From: Candidatus Peregrinibacteria bacterium
Lineage (GTDB): Bacteria; Patescibacteriota; Gracilibacteria; UM-FILTER-43-11
Length of the DNA stretch: 57,278 nucleotides
Assembly: GCA_016932495.1 (NCBI GenBank)
Contig: JAFGCR010000025.1
Span: 1-57,278 of the forward strand
Reading direction: 5' to 3'
Part shown: positions 34,510-42,676 of the stretch, one piece after another
Position numbering within the stretch: the stretch's first letter is position 1
How the letters are laid out: each line of letters starts with the position of its first letter
Program-made: the position numbers and the translations under genes
The notes under the pieces: model-generated
Seen by the model: only the letters and a program-made list of their open reading frames with translations
Databases searched by the model: none
Told to the model about the DNA's origin: nothing

Positions 34510-34537
34510 TTGACAAAGTAATCTTTTTAAGTATAAT
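34510..34537 (+). promoter_or_regulatory. Consensus promoter of exported Cys protein
   Basis: TTGACA (34510-34515), a 16-nt spacer and TATAAT (34532-34537): both hexamers are perfect consensus. It starts 8 nt after the previous stop codon. Confidence 0.8.
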
Positions 34538-34585
34538 AACAGGCCGTTGTTCCTTTACAGGCAGCCATGAAATGGAGGTTTCATC

Positions 34586-35146
34586 ATGGCACGAAAAGTC
34601 CTGATCACCATTCTCTTTCTGTTGGCCCTTTCAGGAGCCACGATGGCAAGTGTCGACGACATGGTCTCCGACTTCGAGGCCGGCAAGCCCATCGTCAAGC
34701 TCACCCCCATGCCGAAGGACGAGTACCTCTGGGCAACCGACCTGAATGGAGTTCGCTTCATCATGGTCACCCAATGGCCTGAAGTTGACGACTGTGTCCC
34801 CTTCGACCAGTACGTCTGCCCGGCCAAGTCCAAGTGCGAGGGGTCCGCTGAGTCCTGCCTTACCAAACCGGCCAAGTGCCTAAGGGTGCCTTATCACGTC
34901 CTTTCAGAACCGACGAAGTTCGTTCGGCATCACGTGTTTCGGGAACAGAGAACGTGGAACTTCCTTGCCAATGAGATCTCAGAAGCCTATTTCCCACCCT
35001 ACAAGCGCAAGCTCAAGCTTCTGCTGGGCAGCTATGAGTGGACCTGCGAGGAGGATCCGAACCATTGCCTCGAGCTTCCGGTAGGCAAGGAGCGGGACAA
35101 CTGCCTGAAAAGCATGCCTTCATGCCATGCGCATGGCGGCTGCTAG
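34586..35146 (+). CDS. Exported Cys-rich orphan protein with foreign-looking codon use
   Basis: The 186 residues start with a clear signal peptide (VLITILFLLALSGATMA|S). The mature part has ten cysteines, in CVPFDQYVCPAKSKCEGSAESC, AKCLR, WTCEEDPNHCLE, NCLKSMPSC and a final HGGC, suggesting disulfides. Third codon positions are dominated by C and G (gtc, ctc, aag, gag), unlike neighbours. It also has a strong SD (GGAGG, seven bases before ATG), a perfect-consensus promoter and a GC-rich terminator. Together these suggest recent acquisition. The SD sits in the loop of ATGAAA/TTTCAT. No family recognised. Confidence 0.85.
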   Translation: MARKVLITILFLLALSGATMASVDDMVSDFEAGKPIVKLTPMPKDEYLWATDLNGVRFIMVTQWPEVDDCVPFDQYVCPAKSKCEGSAESCLTKPAKCLRVPYHVLSEPTKFVRHHVFREQRTWNFLANEISEAYFPPYKRKLKLLLGSYEWTCEEDPNHCLELPVGKERDNCLKSMPSCHAHGGC

Positions 35147-35163
35147 AACAACCACCTCCAACC

Positions 35164-35196
35164 CCCGGGCGTCTTCTTCAAAAGGAGACGCCCGGG
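35164..35196 (+). terminator. GC-rich hairpin after Cys-rich orphan gene
   Basis: CCCGGGCGTCT (35164-35174) and AGACGCCCGGG (35186-35196) form a perfect 11-bp stem. No T-run follows on the plus strand. Confidence 0.65.
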
Positions 35197-35238
35197 ACCA
35201 CCAAAACCTCAAAAGACTCTTCTTAAAATTAGAAAAAT

Positions 35239-35248
35239 ATGCTATAAT
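35239..35248 (+). promoter_or_regulatory. Extended -10 promoter of half-MFS gene
   Basis: ATGCTATAAT provides a TGnTATAAT extended -10 about 25 nt before the GTG start at 35274. The same TATGCT(A)TAAAT-like form precedes the PBP gene. Confidence 0.6.
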
Positions 35249-35273
35249 AATAGGATTGTATTTTTGAACTATT

Positions 35274-35846
35274 GTGAAGAAACAGACTTTCAACAAAGCG
35301 CTTAAGATCCTGCTGGCGACCAATGGCCTTATTCTGATCGCCGGCGCCATGCTGGGCCCCATTTACGCCCTGTTTGTGGAGCAGGTGGGCGGGGATTTAC
35401 TGGACGCGAGTATTGCCGGGGGGCTGTTTGCCCTGTCGGCCGGCTTAGTCAGCCTGGTCTTCGGGAGGCTGTCGGATGAGATCCGGCACAGTGAATGGGT
35501 GATGGTGCTGGGCTATTCGCTCATCGGCCTGGGTTTTCTGCTCTATCTGTTTGTGGATTCGGTCTTGTTCCTCTTTGCTGTCCAGATTCTTATCGGTTTC
35601 GGGGAAGCTATTTACTCCCCTGCTTTCGATAAACTCTATTCCCTCCACCTGGTTGACGGGAAAGGCGGCACGGAATGGGGCGCGTGGGAATCCATGAACT
35701 ATTTCACTGCGGCTTTCGGTGCGCTGGCAGGCGGTGTTATTGTGAGCCGGTTCGGTTTTAACGCGATATTTCTGATCATGGCGATTCTCTGCTCTCTGAG
35801 CGCCAGTTATCTTTATTTACTCAGTCCGAAAAGAGTGCTTTCTTAG
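35274..35846 (+). CDS. Half-length MFS transporter protein
   Basis: The 190 residues have about six TM helices, with the MFS loop-2/3 motif FGRLSDEIRHSEWVMVLG corresponding to GxLaDrxGrr. Canonical MFS proteins have 12 TM segments and about 400 residues. The ORF is intact from the GTG start to a terminator, so this may be a true half-transporter working as a dimer rather than a fresh truncation. Substrate unknown. Confidence 0.82.
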   Translation: MKKQTFNKALKILLATNGLILIAGAMLGPIYALFVEQVGGDLLDASIAGGLFALSAGLVSLVFGRLSDEIRHSEWVMVLGYSLIGLGFLLYLFVDSVLFLFAVQILIGFGEAIYSPAFDKLYSLHLVDGKGGTEWGAWESMNYFTAAFGALAGGVIVSRFGFNAIFLIMAILCSLSASYLYLLSPKRVLS

Positions 35847-35850
35847 ATTG

Positions 35851-35901
35851 ACTTAATGTTTTTATTGTGTTTTAATTATTCACTAAACATTAAGTTTTTT
35901 T
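35851..35901 (+). terminator. Rho-independent-type terminator abutting the next start codon
   Basis: ACTTAATGTTT (35851-35861) and AAACATTAAGT (35885-35895) form a perfect 11-bp stem followed by seven T residues that run into the ATG at 35902. It could act as an attenuator for the following gene. Confidence 0.75.
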
Positions 35902-36669
35902 ATGTCTGAAAAACTGAGTGACAAGGTTAACGAAAATCAGAAATTTTCCCTCTCTGTCATTAATCAGAAAAGACTGGAAATCCTTAAAGAATTTTTCTGC
36001 TCCCATCCCGATCAGCCCGCCTTTGACGATCAGGCCGTCATTCGCTATTTAAATGATACAGGTGGCGCGCCGGAGGAACTTAAAAGGCAATATCCTTTTT
36101 TCGCACACGTTTTAAATTTCGCGAATATATCTTTTTTAAGATTTTTGATCTTTTACGGAATCGATTCACCCTCCGACCGAATCGCTTACCCCATGGATAG
36201 CGAAGAAGATGAAGAGGCGTATATTGAATGGATCGATCGGAATAATGCCTACTTTGATGATGATCTGGCGATATTCCGTTCTTATACACTGCTTTTAAAA
36301 ACGCTGAGGCCGGATTACGCTATGATCGCCAAAGAGGTACTCAGAAAACATCTTATCGCTGAGTATCAATCCTCCGGCATGCCCATTCCCCCGCAATGGC
36401 TGCTCGGCCTCCCTCATAACATCGTGCGGATTATCGAAGCGTCAGGAAAAAATCCTCCTCCTGATTTACTTTCCCCGCAGACAAAAGAAAAAGCGCTTTC
36501 TATGGGGATCAATTTAAATTCTCCGGACATTAGGGCTGACATAGAAAACACGCTGACTCAGGATCAGGATCCGGCGCAGGAAGAAGAACAGCGGCTCCGT
36601 TTTGCGGACGCTTTTAAAGACCTGGACAAGTTGGCCGAACAGTTAATCGGTGACCTCAGCGTTTTATAG
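35902..36669 (+). CDS. Hypothetical soluble protein
   Basis: The 255 residues have no signal or TM segment and are predicted helical, with an acidic C-terminal quarter (LTQDQDPAQEEEQRLRFADAFKDLDKLAEQL). No domain is recognised. The start lies directly behind the T-run of a terminator-like hairpin. The last 14 nt overlap the convergent Ddl-fusion gene. The ORF is long enough that I consider it real. Confidence 0.75.
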   Translation: MSEKLSDKVNENQKFSLSVINQKRLEILKEFFCSHPDQPAFDDQAVIRYLNDTGGAPEELKRQYPFFAHVLNFANISFLRFLIFYGIDSPSDRIAYPMDSEEDEEAYIEWIDRNNAYFDDDLAIFRSYTLLLKTLRPDYAMIAKEVLRKHLIAEYQSSGMPIPPQWLLGLPHNIVRIIEASGKNPPPDLLSPQTKEKALSMGINLNSPDIRADIENTLTQDQDPAQEEEQRLRFADAFKDLDKLAEQLIGDLSVL

Positions 36670-39055
36670 CGTTTTCCACAATCTTTTCCAGAAACTCCAT
36701 CGGGTACATCGGAGGCTGTTCGGCCAGCGCCTGATGGTAGATGACGGTGGAGGGGGTCAGGCCGGGAGTCGAATTGGCTTCGATGATGATGAGTTCGCCG
36801 GTTTTGATGTGCATAAAGGCGTCGATACGGGCGTACCCGCGTACACCCAAAACTTTTGCCACTTTCTCCATTCGCTGTTTTGCTTTTTTAACCGCGCCCG
36901 ATTTTACGTATTCCGGGGGCGGCGGAGTGATGTTCACGCCCGTGCCACCCTGGAATTTTTCTTCTAACGTCAGAATGTTTCCAATAGCGACTGTAAGAGA
37001 GGGGTTCATGGCTTTCATCACGCCGTTTTGTTCGATCACGCCCATGGTCGTCTCGATCCAGTTGCTTTTTATCTGCCATTTGAGCTTATTGCCTATCACG
37101 CGGACCTTGTCGGTGATGATGAACCGCTCAAACATCACCTGGGCCATAGCGCACACCGGCATCTCGATGATCCCGTGCTGGTTTTTTAACGTGCCATGAG
37201 GGATGATATCCGCCCCCTTCATAACATACGCCATATATTTCTCTAAATCCGCCGCGGAATACAGGCGGGCAATGCCAGCGCTGCATCCGTCTCCATGGGG
37301 TTTGGCGATGAGGGATTTTCCGCCCAGTTCAAAGGTCAGTTCTTTCCAGTACCGTTTATAATCAATCGTTTTAAAAGATTTGAAAACCTGGATACTCTCA
37401 CGTTTTTTAGGAGCCGTGTAAATCCCCTCTTTTTCAAGCTTTTTAATCACGTCGCCCGTCGCGTATTTGTCCATGCATAAGTGAGAAGCCTGTGAACCGG
37501 AGCCGTTGAACGGAATTTTGGCTTTTTCGAGCATCTTCTGGAGCGTGCCGTCCTCACCGATCCCGCCATGCAGACCGATAAAGACAAAAACTGAATGGCG
37601 GATGAATTCCGGAAGCGTCGTCTTCTCCGGCAGAAATAGTTCCTCGGTGATTTCACCAGGCTCTGCCCCGAGCTTAGTGAGCACGCGGGTCTTCAGACGA
37701 TGGAGTCTTTTTTCAGACTGGGGCGCCTTTTTACACATTTCCTGGATCTCCTCAACCGTATGATTAAGAGTAAAGTTGTAAGGCAGACGCCACACGTTGT
37801 GGTCCATGTCCAGCAGATAAGGACGAGGGTCGTATTTTCCGGAATTCCTGAGTTTCAGCCATACATTCGTTCCGCTCATCAGCGAGACCTGGCGTTCAGC
37901 GGTGCGGCCGCCGAAAAGGATGTTTATTTTCGATTGTGGGGCGGTTGTGGGGCCGTTGTGGGGCGATTGTGGAAAAGAAATGTTATTTCGGCGGCAGGCG
38001 TTTTTAACAATAAAACGAAGAAGATCTTTGTGGCTCATGCCGATCTGGGAGGTCTGCTGGAAAAGGAAACTGTTCTGCTCCATCCCGCTGATGGGATTGA
38101 AATCGGAAAACCACAGATTTCCATCTGCCATTAGCCAACCGTCGAACCGCGCGAAATCGCGCATACCCAAAAGCTTATATAGCTGTTCGGCCTGGATCTG
38201 GATACGCTCCACGACGTCGTCATCAAAACGGGGCGGGCAGTGATAGGTAACATTCCGCGTGGCCAGGTATTTTTTGCGGTAATCAAAAATCTGGTGATCT
38301 TTATAACTGATCTCGATCTCCGTCGGCAGAATGGCCACAGGCATGCCGAAGCGGTTTTCCAGGATGATCACGGTGAATTCGGTCCCTTCGCAGAACGGTT
38401 CCACCACCACGCGCGTGTCCACCCGTTTACTGAAAAGCTCATGGGCTTTTTTGAGCGCCTCATCCACGGTTGAAACCGAATAAACCCCAATACTTGAACC
38501 CCCCGTTGCCGGCTTTACCACCGCGCGTTTTATTTTATGCGCCTTAAAAAAATCAGCCAGGACCTTTTTATGATTTTTAAGGTGGCTTTTAAGGACTACA
38601 GATGGGAGCGTGTAAAACCCGTGTTTTTTAATGAATTCATTGGCCCGGTGTTTATCGAACGCGCGCTTGCAGGCTTCTGCCGGTGATCCCGCATAGGGAC
38701 AATGATTTTTTTTAAGGAGGCTCTGGATCTGACCGTCTTCTCCAAAATCCCCATGCATCACAGGAAAGGCCAGATCCACGTTTTTTAAAAAGCGGGCAAA
38801 AGCCGATGGATTCAGAGGTTTGGCGGAGGATTGCAGTTTAAAATCAAAATCCGATGGTGTGTTGCTGTAAAGCTGGGCGCGGGAGATCTGGTAAACGTTT
38901 TTAAAGTGGTCGAAATAAATCGGTAAAACTTCGATCCCATCCGATTGCAAATGGTCGCATACCGAGCGTGCCGAATTCAGGGATATCCCCCGCTCCAGCG
39001 AAGGACCGCCGCACAGCAAAGCTACTTTTAACCTTTGACTTTTAACATTTGACAT
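36656..39055 (-). CDS. Fused tandem D-alanine-D-alanine ligases
   Basis: The 799 residues contain two Ddl units. Unit 1 (about 10-355) has KVALLCGGPSLERGISLNSA, VKPATGGSSIGV and DFNPISGMEQNSF. Unit 2 (about 370-799) has INILFGGRTAERQVSLMSG, IGLHGGIGEDGTLQ, AKPHGDGCSAGI and the canonical EANSTPGLTPST. Unit 2 looks like a functional Ddl that makes D-Ala-D-Ala for peptidoglycan. Unit 1 has an altered final motif and may be regulatory or use a different substrate. The linker (FPQSPHNGPTTAPQSK) is encoded by an 11-bp tandem repeat. The first nine residues come from an iterated microrepeat containing the start codon. Confidence 0.93.
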   Translation of the reverse strand: MSNVKSQRLKVALLCGGPSLERGISLNSARSVCDHLQSDGIEVLPIYFDHFKNVYQISRAQLYSNTPSDFDFKLQSSAKPLNPSAFARFLKNVDLAFPVMHGDFGEDGQIQSLLKKNHCPYAGSPAEACKRAFDKHRANEFIKKHGFYTLPSVVLKSHLKNHKKVLADFFKAHKIKRAVVKPATGGSSIGVYSVSTVDEALKKAHELFSKRVDTRVVVEPFCEGTEFTVIILENRFGMPVAILPTEIEISYKDHQIFDYRKKYLATRNVTYHCPPRFDDDVVERIQIQAEQLYKLLGMRDFARFDGWLMADGNLWFSDFNPISGMEQNSFLFQQTSQIGMSHKDLLRFIVKNACRRNNISFPQSPHNGPTTAPQSKINILFGGRTAERQVSLMSGTNVWLKLRNSGKYDPRPYLLDMDHNVWRLPYNFTLNHTVEEIQEMCKKAPQSEKRLHRLKTRVLTKLGAEPGEITEELFLPEKTTLPEFIRHSVFVFIGLHGGIGEDGTLQKMLEKAKIPFNGSGSQASHLCMDKYATGDVIKKLEKEGIYTAPKKRESIQVFKSFKTIDYKRYWKELTFELGGKSLIAKPHGDGCSAGIARLYSAADLEKYMAYVMKGADIIPHGTLKNQHGIIEMPVCAMAQVMFERFIITDKVRVIGNKLKWQIKSNWIETTMGVIEQNGVMKAMNPSLTVAIGNILTLEEKFQGGTGVNITPPPPEYVKSGAVKKAKQRMEKVAKVLGVRGYARIDAFMHIKTGELIIIEANSTPGLTPSTVIYHQALAEQPPMYPMEFLEKIVENAIKR
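37934..37978. repeat. 11-bp tandem repeat encoding the Ddl-Ddl linker
   Basis: Four near-identical copies of TTGTGGGGCGG-type units (plus-strand view) lie inside the coding region, exactly at the junction between the two ligase units. The same GTGGGGC word occurs in the spacer at 19141-19237. Confidence 0.85.
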
Positions 39056-39090
39056 TTGACTTGATTACAGATTTTCGTAAAAACTGTAAT
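39036..39090 (-). repeat. Microrepeat overlapping the start of the Ddl-fusion gene
   Basis: On the minus strand AAGTCAAATG-type words are iterated through the ATG (39055) into the first codons. Upstream, GATTACAG/CTGTAATC (39062-39090) form a hairpin. A T-rich tract (39115-39185) with repeated TCATATTTTT units then leads to the divergent phosphohexomutase gene. Confidence 0.65.
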
Positions 39091-39192
39091 CTATTTTTAT
39101 GCCTTAATCAAGCCATTTTTTTAAAATTTTTTCATATTTTTATATTTTTTCATATTTTTTGAATAATTTTTTATATTTTATTTTTTATCTAT

Positions 39193-40626
39193 ATGAATTG
39201 TCAGTCTTATGTTAAAATAAGGCCGCCTTTTAAAAACAAAAAAGTGATCCAGCAGAATATCTTCCGCGCTTATGATATCCGCGGCATCTATCCGGAGGAA
39301 CTGAATGCCGACACAGCCACCCTGATCGGCCGTGGTTTTGCCGCGTACCTGATTAAAAATAAGGGAATGGAGCGGCCGCGGGTCGTAGTGGGCCAGGATA
39401 ACCGTACTCATGGCGAGGAACTCAAAAAAGCATTTATCAGCGGTCTGGCGGAATCCGGCTGTCAGGTGATTGATATCGGCCTGTCCCCTTCCCCCTATCT
39501 ATACTTCGTCAACACGTTTGGCCAATTCGACGCGGGGTGTAACGTGACCGCCAGCCATAATCCAAAAGAATATAATGGCTTTAAACTGATAACCCGAAAC
39601 GCCCATGCCGTATTTGGCGATGACTTGCAGAAGATCTATCAGATCATTGTGGGGGATGAGGAATTTCCGGCCGGCTCAGGCAGTATGAAAGAACAGGATT
39701 TTCTGGCATTCTACCTCGATAAACTGAAAGAGCTTTTTAGGTACCCTCGCTCTCTTAAAATAGTGGTGGATACGGGCAATGGCGTGGCCGGCAACTTATA
39801 CCCTCTGGCGCTGAGGTCGCTGGGGCATGAGGTGGCGGAGCTTTATACCGAACTGGACGGCACCTTTCCTCATCATGTGCCCGATCCGATCGTAGAAGGC
39901 AATCTGACAGCCCTGAAACAAAAAGTACTGGATGAGAAGGCGGACATCGGTCTGGCGTTTGACGGGGACGGCGACCGGCTGGGCGTGGTGACGGAAAAAG
40001 GCGACTTTATTGACGCGGACAAAACGCTGATGCTGCTTTCCAGAGACGCACTGTCCCGCTACCCCGGCCGTGCCGTGGTATTCACGGTGAGCAATTCCCA
40101 GACGCTTTTTGACCTGGTCAAAGAGTGGGGCGGAAATCCGGTGATGTGTAAAGTAGGCCATTCGTATGTGGAAGACGCCATGAACCAGAACAAGGCGATC
40201 ATCGGGGGGGAGCAGTCGGGTCATTTTTTTCTGCCGGAAAAATATTATCCATATGATGACGCGCTGGTCACCGCTTGTCGCCTTCTTAAAATCGCCAGCG
40301 ACACCGGAAAACCGGTTTCCCTCCTATTCGAAGCATTCCCCAAAACCTACGCCCTCCCGGAAATAAGACCCGAATGCCCGGATGACGTCAAATTTAAGGT
40401 CATTAAAAAAGTAACCGATTATTTTGTCGATAAATATCCCTGCACCACATTAGATGGTATCCGGATGGATTTCGGAGACGGCGGCTGGGCCGGTATCCGC
40501 GCCAGCAACACCAGCCCACGCCTTTCCATCACCATGGAGGCAAAATCTGAGGAAGGGCTTGAGAAAATAAAACAGACTATCCTGGGCCATTTGAAAACAT
40601 ACCCGGATATCAAGTGGGTCAACTGA
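39193..40626 (+). CDS. Phosphomannomutase/phosphoglucomutase
   Basis: This alpha-D-phosphohexomutase interconverts hexose 6- and 1-phosphates for nucleotide-sugar and envelope glycan synthesis. It has up to 477 residues. The phosphoserine loop is NVTASHNPKEYNGFK, the metal loop FDGDGDRLGVV, the sugar-binding loop GGEQSGHFF, and the phosphate-binding loop RASNTSPRLSI. The family usually begins near IFRAYDIRG. A TATGTTAAAAT extended -10 at about 39208 suggests that the GTG at 39244 may be the true start. PMM/PGM specificity cannot be told apart by eye. Confidence 0.95.
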   Translation: MNCQSYVKIRPPFKNKKVIQQNIFRAYDIRGIYPEELNADTATLIGRGFAAYLIKNKGMERPRVVVGQDNRTHGEELKKAFISGLAESGCQVIDIGLSPSPYLYFVNTFGQFDAGCNVTASHNPKEYNGFKLITRNAHAVFGDDLQKIYQIIVGDEEFPAGSGSMKEQDFLAFYLDKLKELFRYPRSLKIVVDTGNGVAGNLYPLALRSLGHEVAELYTELDGTFPHHVPDPIVEGNLTALKQKVLDEKADIGLAFDGDGDRLGVVTEKGDFIDADKTLMLLSRDALSRYPGRAVVFTVSNSQTLFDLVKEWGGNPVMCKVGHSYVEDAMNQNKAIIGGEQSGHFFLPEKYYPYDDALVTACRLLKIASDTGKPVSLLFEAFPKTYALPEIRPECPDDVKFKVIKKVTDYFVDKYPCTTLDGIRMDFGDGGWAGIRASNTSPRLSITMEAKSEEGLEKIKQTILGHLKTYPDIKWVN

Positions 40627-40655
40627 TTGCCCGCTTGTCATCAGGAGGGTATAAT
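40627..40655 (+). promoter_or_regulatory. Candidate promoter upstream of YtxH-like gene
   Basis: TTGCCC (40627-40632), a 17-nt spacer and TATAAT (40650-40655). A 190-nt leader with a dispersed hairpin element precedes the YtxH-like start. Confidence 0.6.
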
Positions 40656-40725
40656 AGCCTTGTTCTATGTTTTATAAAGAATCACGTTACGCAATGAGCG
40701 TCCCGACACTGGTTCAATAGGGAAC

Positions 40726-40754
40726 TTCAAAAATCTTCTGCACAGATTTTCAAA
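40726..40754 (+). repeat. Dispersed hairpin element, copy 1
   Basis: TTCAAAAATCTTCT then CAGATTTTCAAA: 27 of 29 nt match 54611-54639. It lies in the leader upstream of the YtxH-like gene. The rest of the 216-nt gap has no ORF of note. Confidence 0.7.
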
Positions 40755-40842
40755 GATTTATCCTCATTTTACTTCAGACTCCCCTTCGGCTTTACTCAGG
40801 GTCGTCTTCGTTCCATCCGGAACGTGTTTCTCACTACTCAAC

Positions 40843-41085
40843 ATGAAAAAACCACGAGTCGCCAAAAAAATGTTCAGGATCTTAACCGGTGTCATTGTCG
40901 GTTCAGCCATCGGTTCGATCCTCGGTCTGACCCTGGCTCCCAAAAAGGGGGCTGAGACCCGCAAATACATTAAGGATAAATCCATGGAGATCTTCCTGAG
41001 GAGCAAAGAAGCTATGAAAAATAAAGAGAATGACATGGGATTTTTTAAGCGGCTGGTCGTTAAGCTTCTCACGCGGAAAAAATAA
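40843..41085 (+). CDS. YtxH-like small membrane protein
   Basis: The 80 residues have a glycine-rich TM segment (LTGVIVGSAIGSILGLTLAP) followed by KKGAETRKYIKDK, the hallmark of YtxH/general-stress small proteins (a glycine-zipper helix and a basic, helical tail). The role is unclear; some members are stress-induced. It lies 20 nt upstream of the VanW-like gene. Confidence 0.8.
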   Translation: MKKPRVAKKMFRILTGVIVGSAIGSILGLTLAPKKGAETRKYIKDKSMEIFLRSKEAMKNKENDMGFFKRLVVKLLTRKK

Positions 41086-41105
41086 TCTTATCCCAGAAAC
41101 TCTTT

Positions 41106-42365
41106 TTGAAAACAAAATATTTCCTCCTTGCCGCCCTTACCTTACTACTCCTTGCCCCCGGAGAACTTTTTGCCCAGGAGGATTTTTCTTCCATCCGCTT
41201 AAAAACCGATTTTAATATATGGAAAATCAATTTAAACCGTTTGGACTGGGTAAAAGAATATCCAAAAACAGTCTGGAACGGCTTCCCTGTCAGACTCCCC
41301 CGCTATCTTCCTGATGAACTTTCGGAAAGCACGGCACCTTACCTGGTCAATGAAACCGTCAAACGCATCGATCCGGATGAGGTGACCGCCTATCTGGAGA
41401 AATACGTAACCCCGGATATCCACCGCGAAAAACAGGATGTGACCATCGCTTTGGACGAAGAGGGTAAGATTATTTTCGACGGATTCGCTTTCAGCGGTCA
41501 GGAAATCGATTATAAAAAAACAGCTCACCTGATCAATGAAGCCTATCTCCAGAAACAGGAAGATGTCCGTCTGCCGATCGAGGTCATTCCGCCTACCGTG
41601 ACGGTGCAAAGCCAGGAGCTGATCGATCAAGGCATTGTTGAACTGATCGCTACCGGTGAAACGGATTATTCAGGCTCCCCTTCCAACCGGCGCAATAATA
41701 TACGGGTGGGGCTAAGCCGGTACAACGGATGGCTTATTGAACCGGATGAACAGGCAAGTGTTATTAAGCGGTTAGGCGCGGTCAATGAACACACCGGTTA
41801 TCTGCCCGAACTGGTGATTAAAGGAGACCAGACAATCCCGGAATACGGAGGAGGCCTTTGCCAGGTCTCCACCACGCTTTACCGCAGTATCTTATTTGCA
41901 GGCCTCCCCGTCAACGAACGGAAAAATCATTCATATGCGGTCACGTATTACGACCCTCAGGGGCTGGATGCTACGATCTATATTCCCAACCCTGACCTCA
42001 AATTCACCAATGATACCGGGCAGCACATCCTCTTCCAGACCACTATGATTGACAACAAGGCCTACGCGAATATTTACGGCACCCAAATGGACCGCCATGT
42101 GGATCTGATCGGCCCCTGGTATTACAGTTACCGTTCCGCACCGGCCGCTAAAGTGCAGTACACAGACAAGCTGGCGCCCGGACAAAAAGAAGTCATCAGC
42201 GGATCCCACGCCGGTTTTGAGGCCAGCTGGTACCGGCGCATCAGTTACGCGGAAGAGGGAGCCGATGATGTGATCGAACATATTTACAGCAAATACGATG
42301 CCAGAGGTCTGGTGACCCTTATGGGCACCACCGCGCCTCCGATACCGAGTGAAGATGGATATTAA
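41106..42365 (+). CDS. VanW-family exported protein
   Basis: The 419 residues start at a TTG with a signal peptide (YFLLAALTLLLLAPGELFAQ). An N-terminal domain of about 170 residues, resembling peptidoglycan-binding domains found before VanW, is followed by the VanW domain. That domain contains EYGGGLCQVSTTLYRSILFAGL (conserved Cys), ERKNHSYAVTYYDPQGLDATIY and FTNDTGQHILF. VanW domains occur in cell-wall-associated proteins. With MltG, the PBP and the Ddl fusion it belongs to the wall-building set here. Confidence 0.9.
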   Translation: MKTKYFLLAALTLLLLAPGELFAQEDFSSIRLKTDFNIWKINLNRLDWVKEYPKTVWNGFPVRLPRYLPDELSESTAPYLVNETVKRIDPDEVTAYLEKYVTPDIHREKQDVTIALDEEGKIIFDGFAFSGQEIDYKKTAHLINEAYLQKQEDVRLPIEVIPPTVTVQSQELIDQGIVELIATGETDYSGSPSNRRNNIRVGLSRYNGWLIEPDEQASVIKRLGAVNEHTGYLPELVIKGDQTIPEYGGGLCQVSTTLYRSILFAGLPVNERKNHSYAVTYYDPQGLDATIYIPNPDLKFTNDTGQHILFQTTMIDNKAYANIYGTQMDRHVDLIGPWYYSYRSAPAAKVQYTDKLAPGQKEVISGSHAGFEASWYRRISYAEEGADDVIEHIYSKYDARGLVTLMGTTAPPIPSEDGY

Positions 42366-42432
42366 ATTTACAGGAATCAGGAGTCGGGATTCAGGAATCA
42401 GCTATTTATAATCTGTTAAAGGATTATCATGG

Positions 42433-42670
42433 TTATTTTTTGTTTTTGCCAGTTAAATCACTAATCAACTTAAATAATTCTCCAATAAATAGCCAAAGTA
42501 TACTCCCGATAACGATTGCCCAAAAAGCAATAACGCCTATTCCCGTGTATGTGGAACATATATCATCGCAACGACCTACGTACGCTTTCATGCCTCCATA
42601 TACCCACATGCCAAGTGATATGACTTGCTAATAATGCCAATAAAATAATTATTTTTGTCTTTTTCTTCAT
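42433..42670 (-). pseudogene. Frameshifted paralog of the small membrane protein at 42962-43177
   Basis: From the ATG at 42670 the frame reads MKKKTKIIILLALLA and then derails. One frame over it continues VISLGMWVYGGMKAYV...IGVIAFWAIVIGSILWLFIGELFKL to a stop at 42433. The intact copy reads MKKKTIIILLVILTVISLGLWLFG...IIIAGILWFLLG. Nucleotide alignment puts one extra A in GCAAGTCATATC versus ACAGTCATATC. It is a true decay event or an assembly error. Confidence 0.8.
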
Positions 42671-42676
42671 AAAATA

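Noticed and set aside
40616-40626. Possible UGA recoding as in Gracilibacteria
   Set aside because: Several conserved genes end at TGA at the expected family length, so UGA acts as stop.
42440-42631. 63-residue plus-strand ORF
   Set aside because: The opposite strand carries the frameshifted paralog of the small membrane protein, which explains the coding-like composition.
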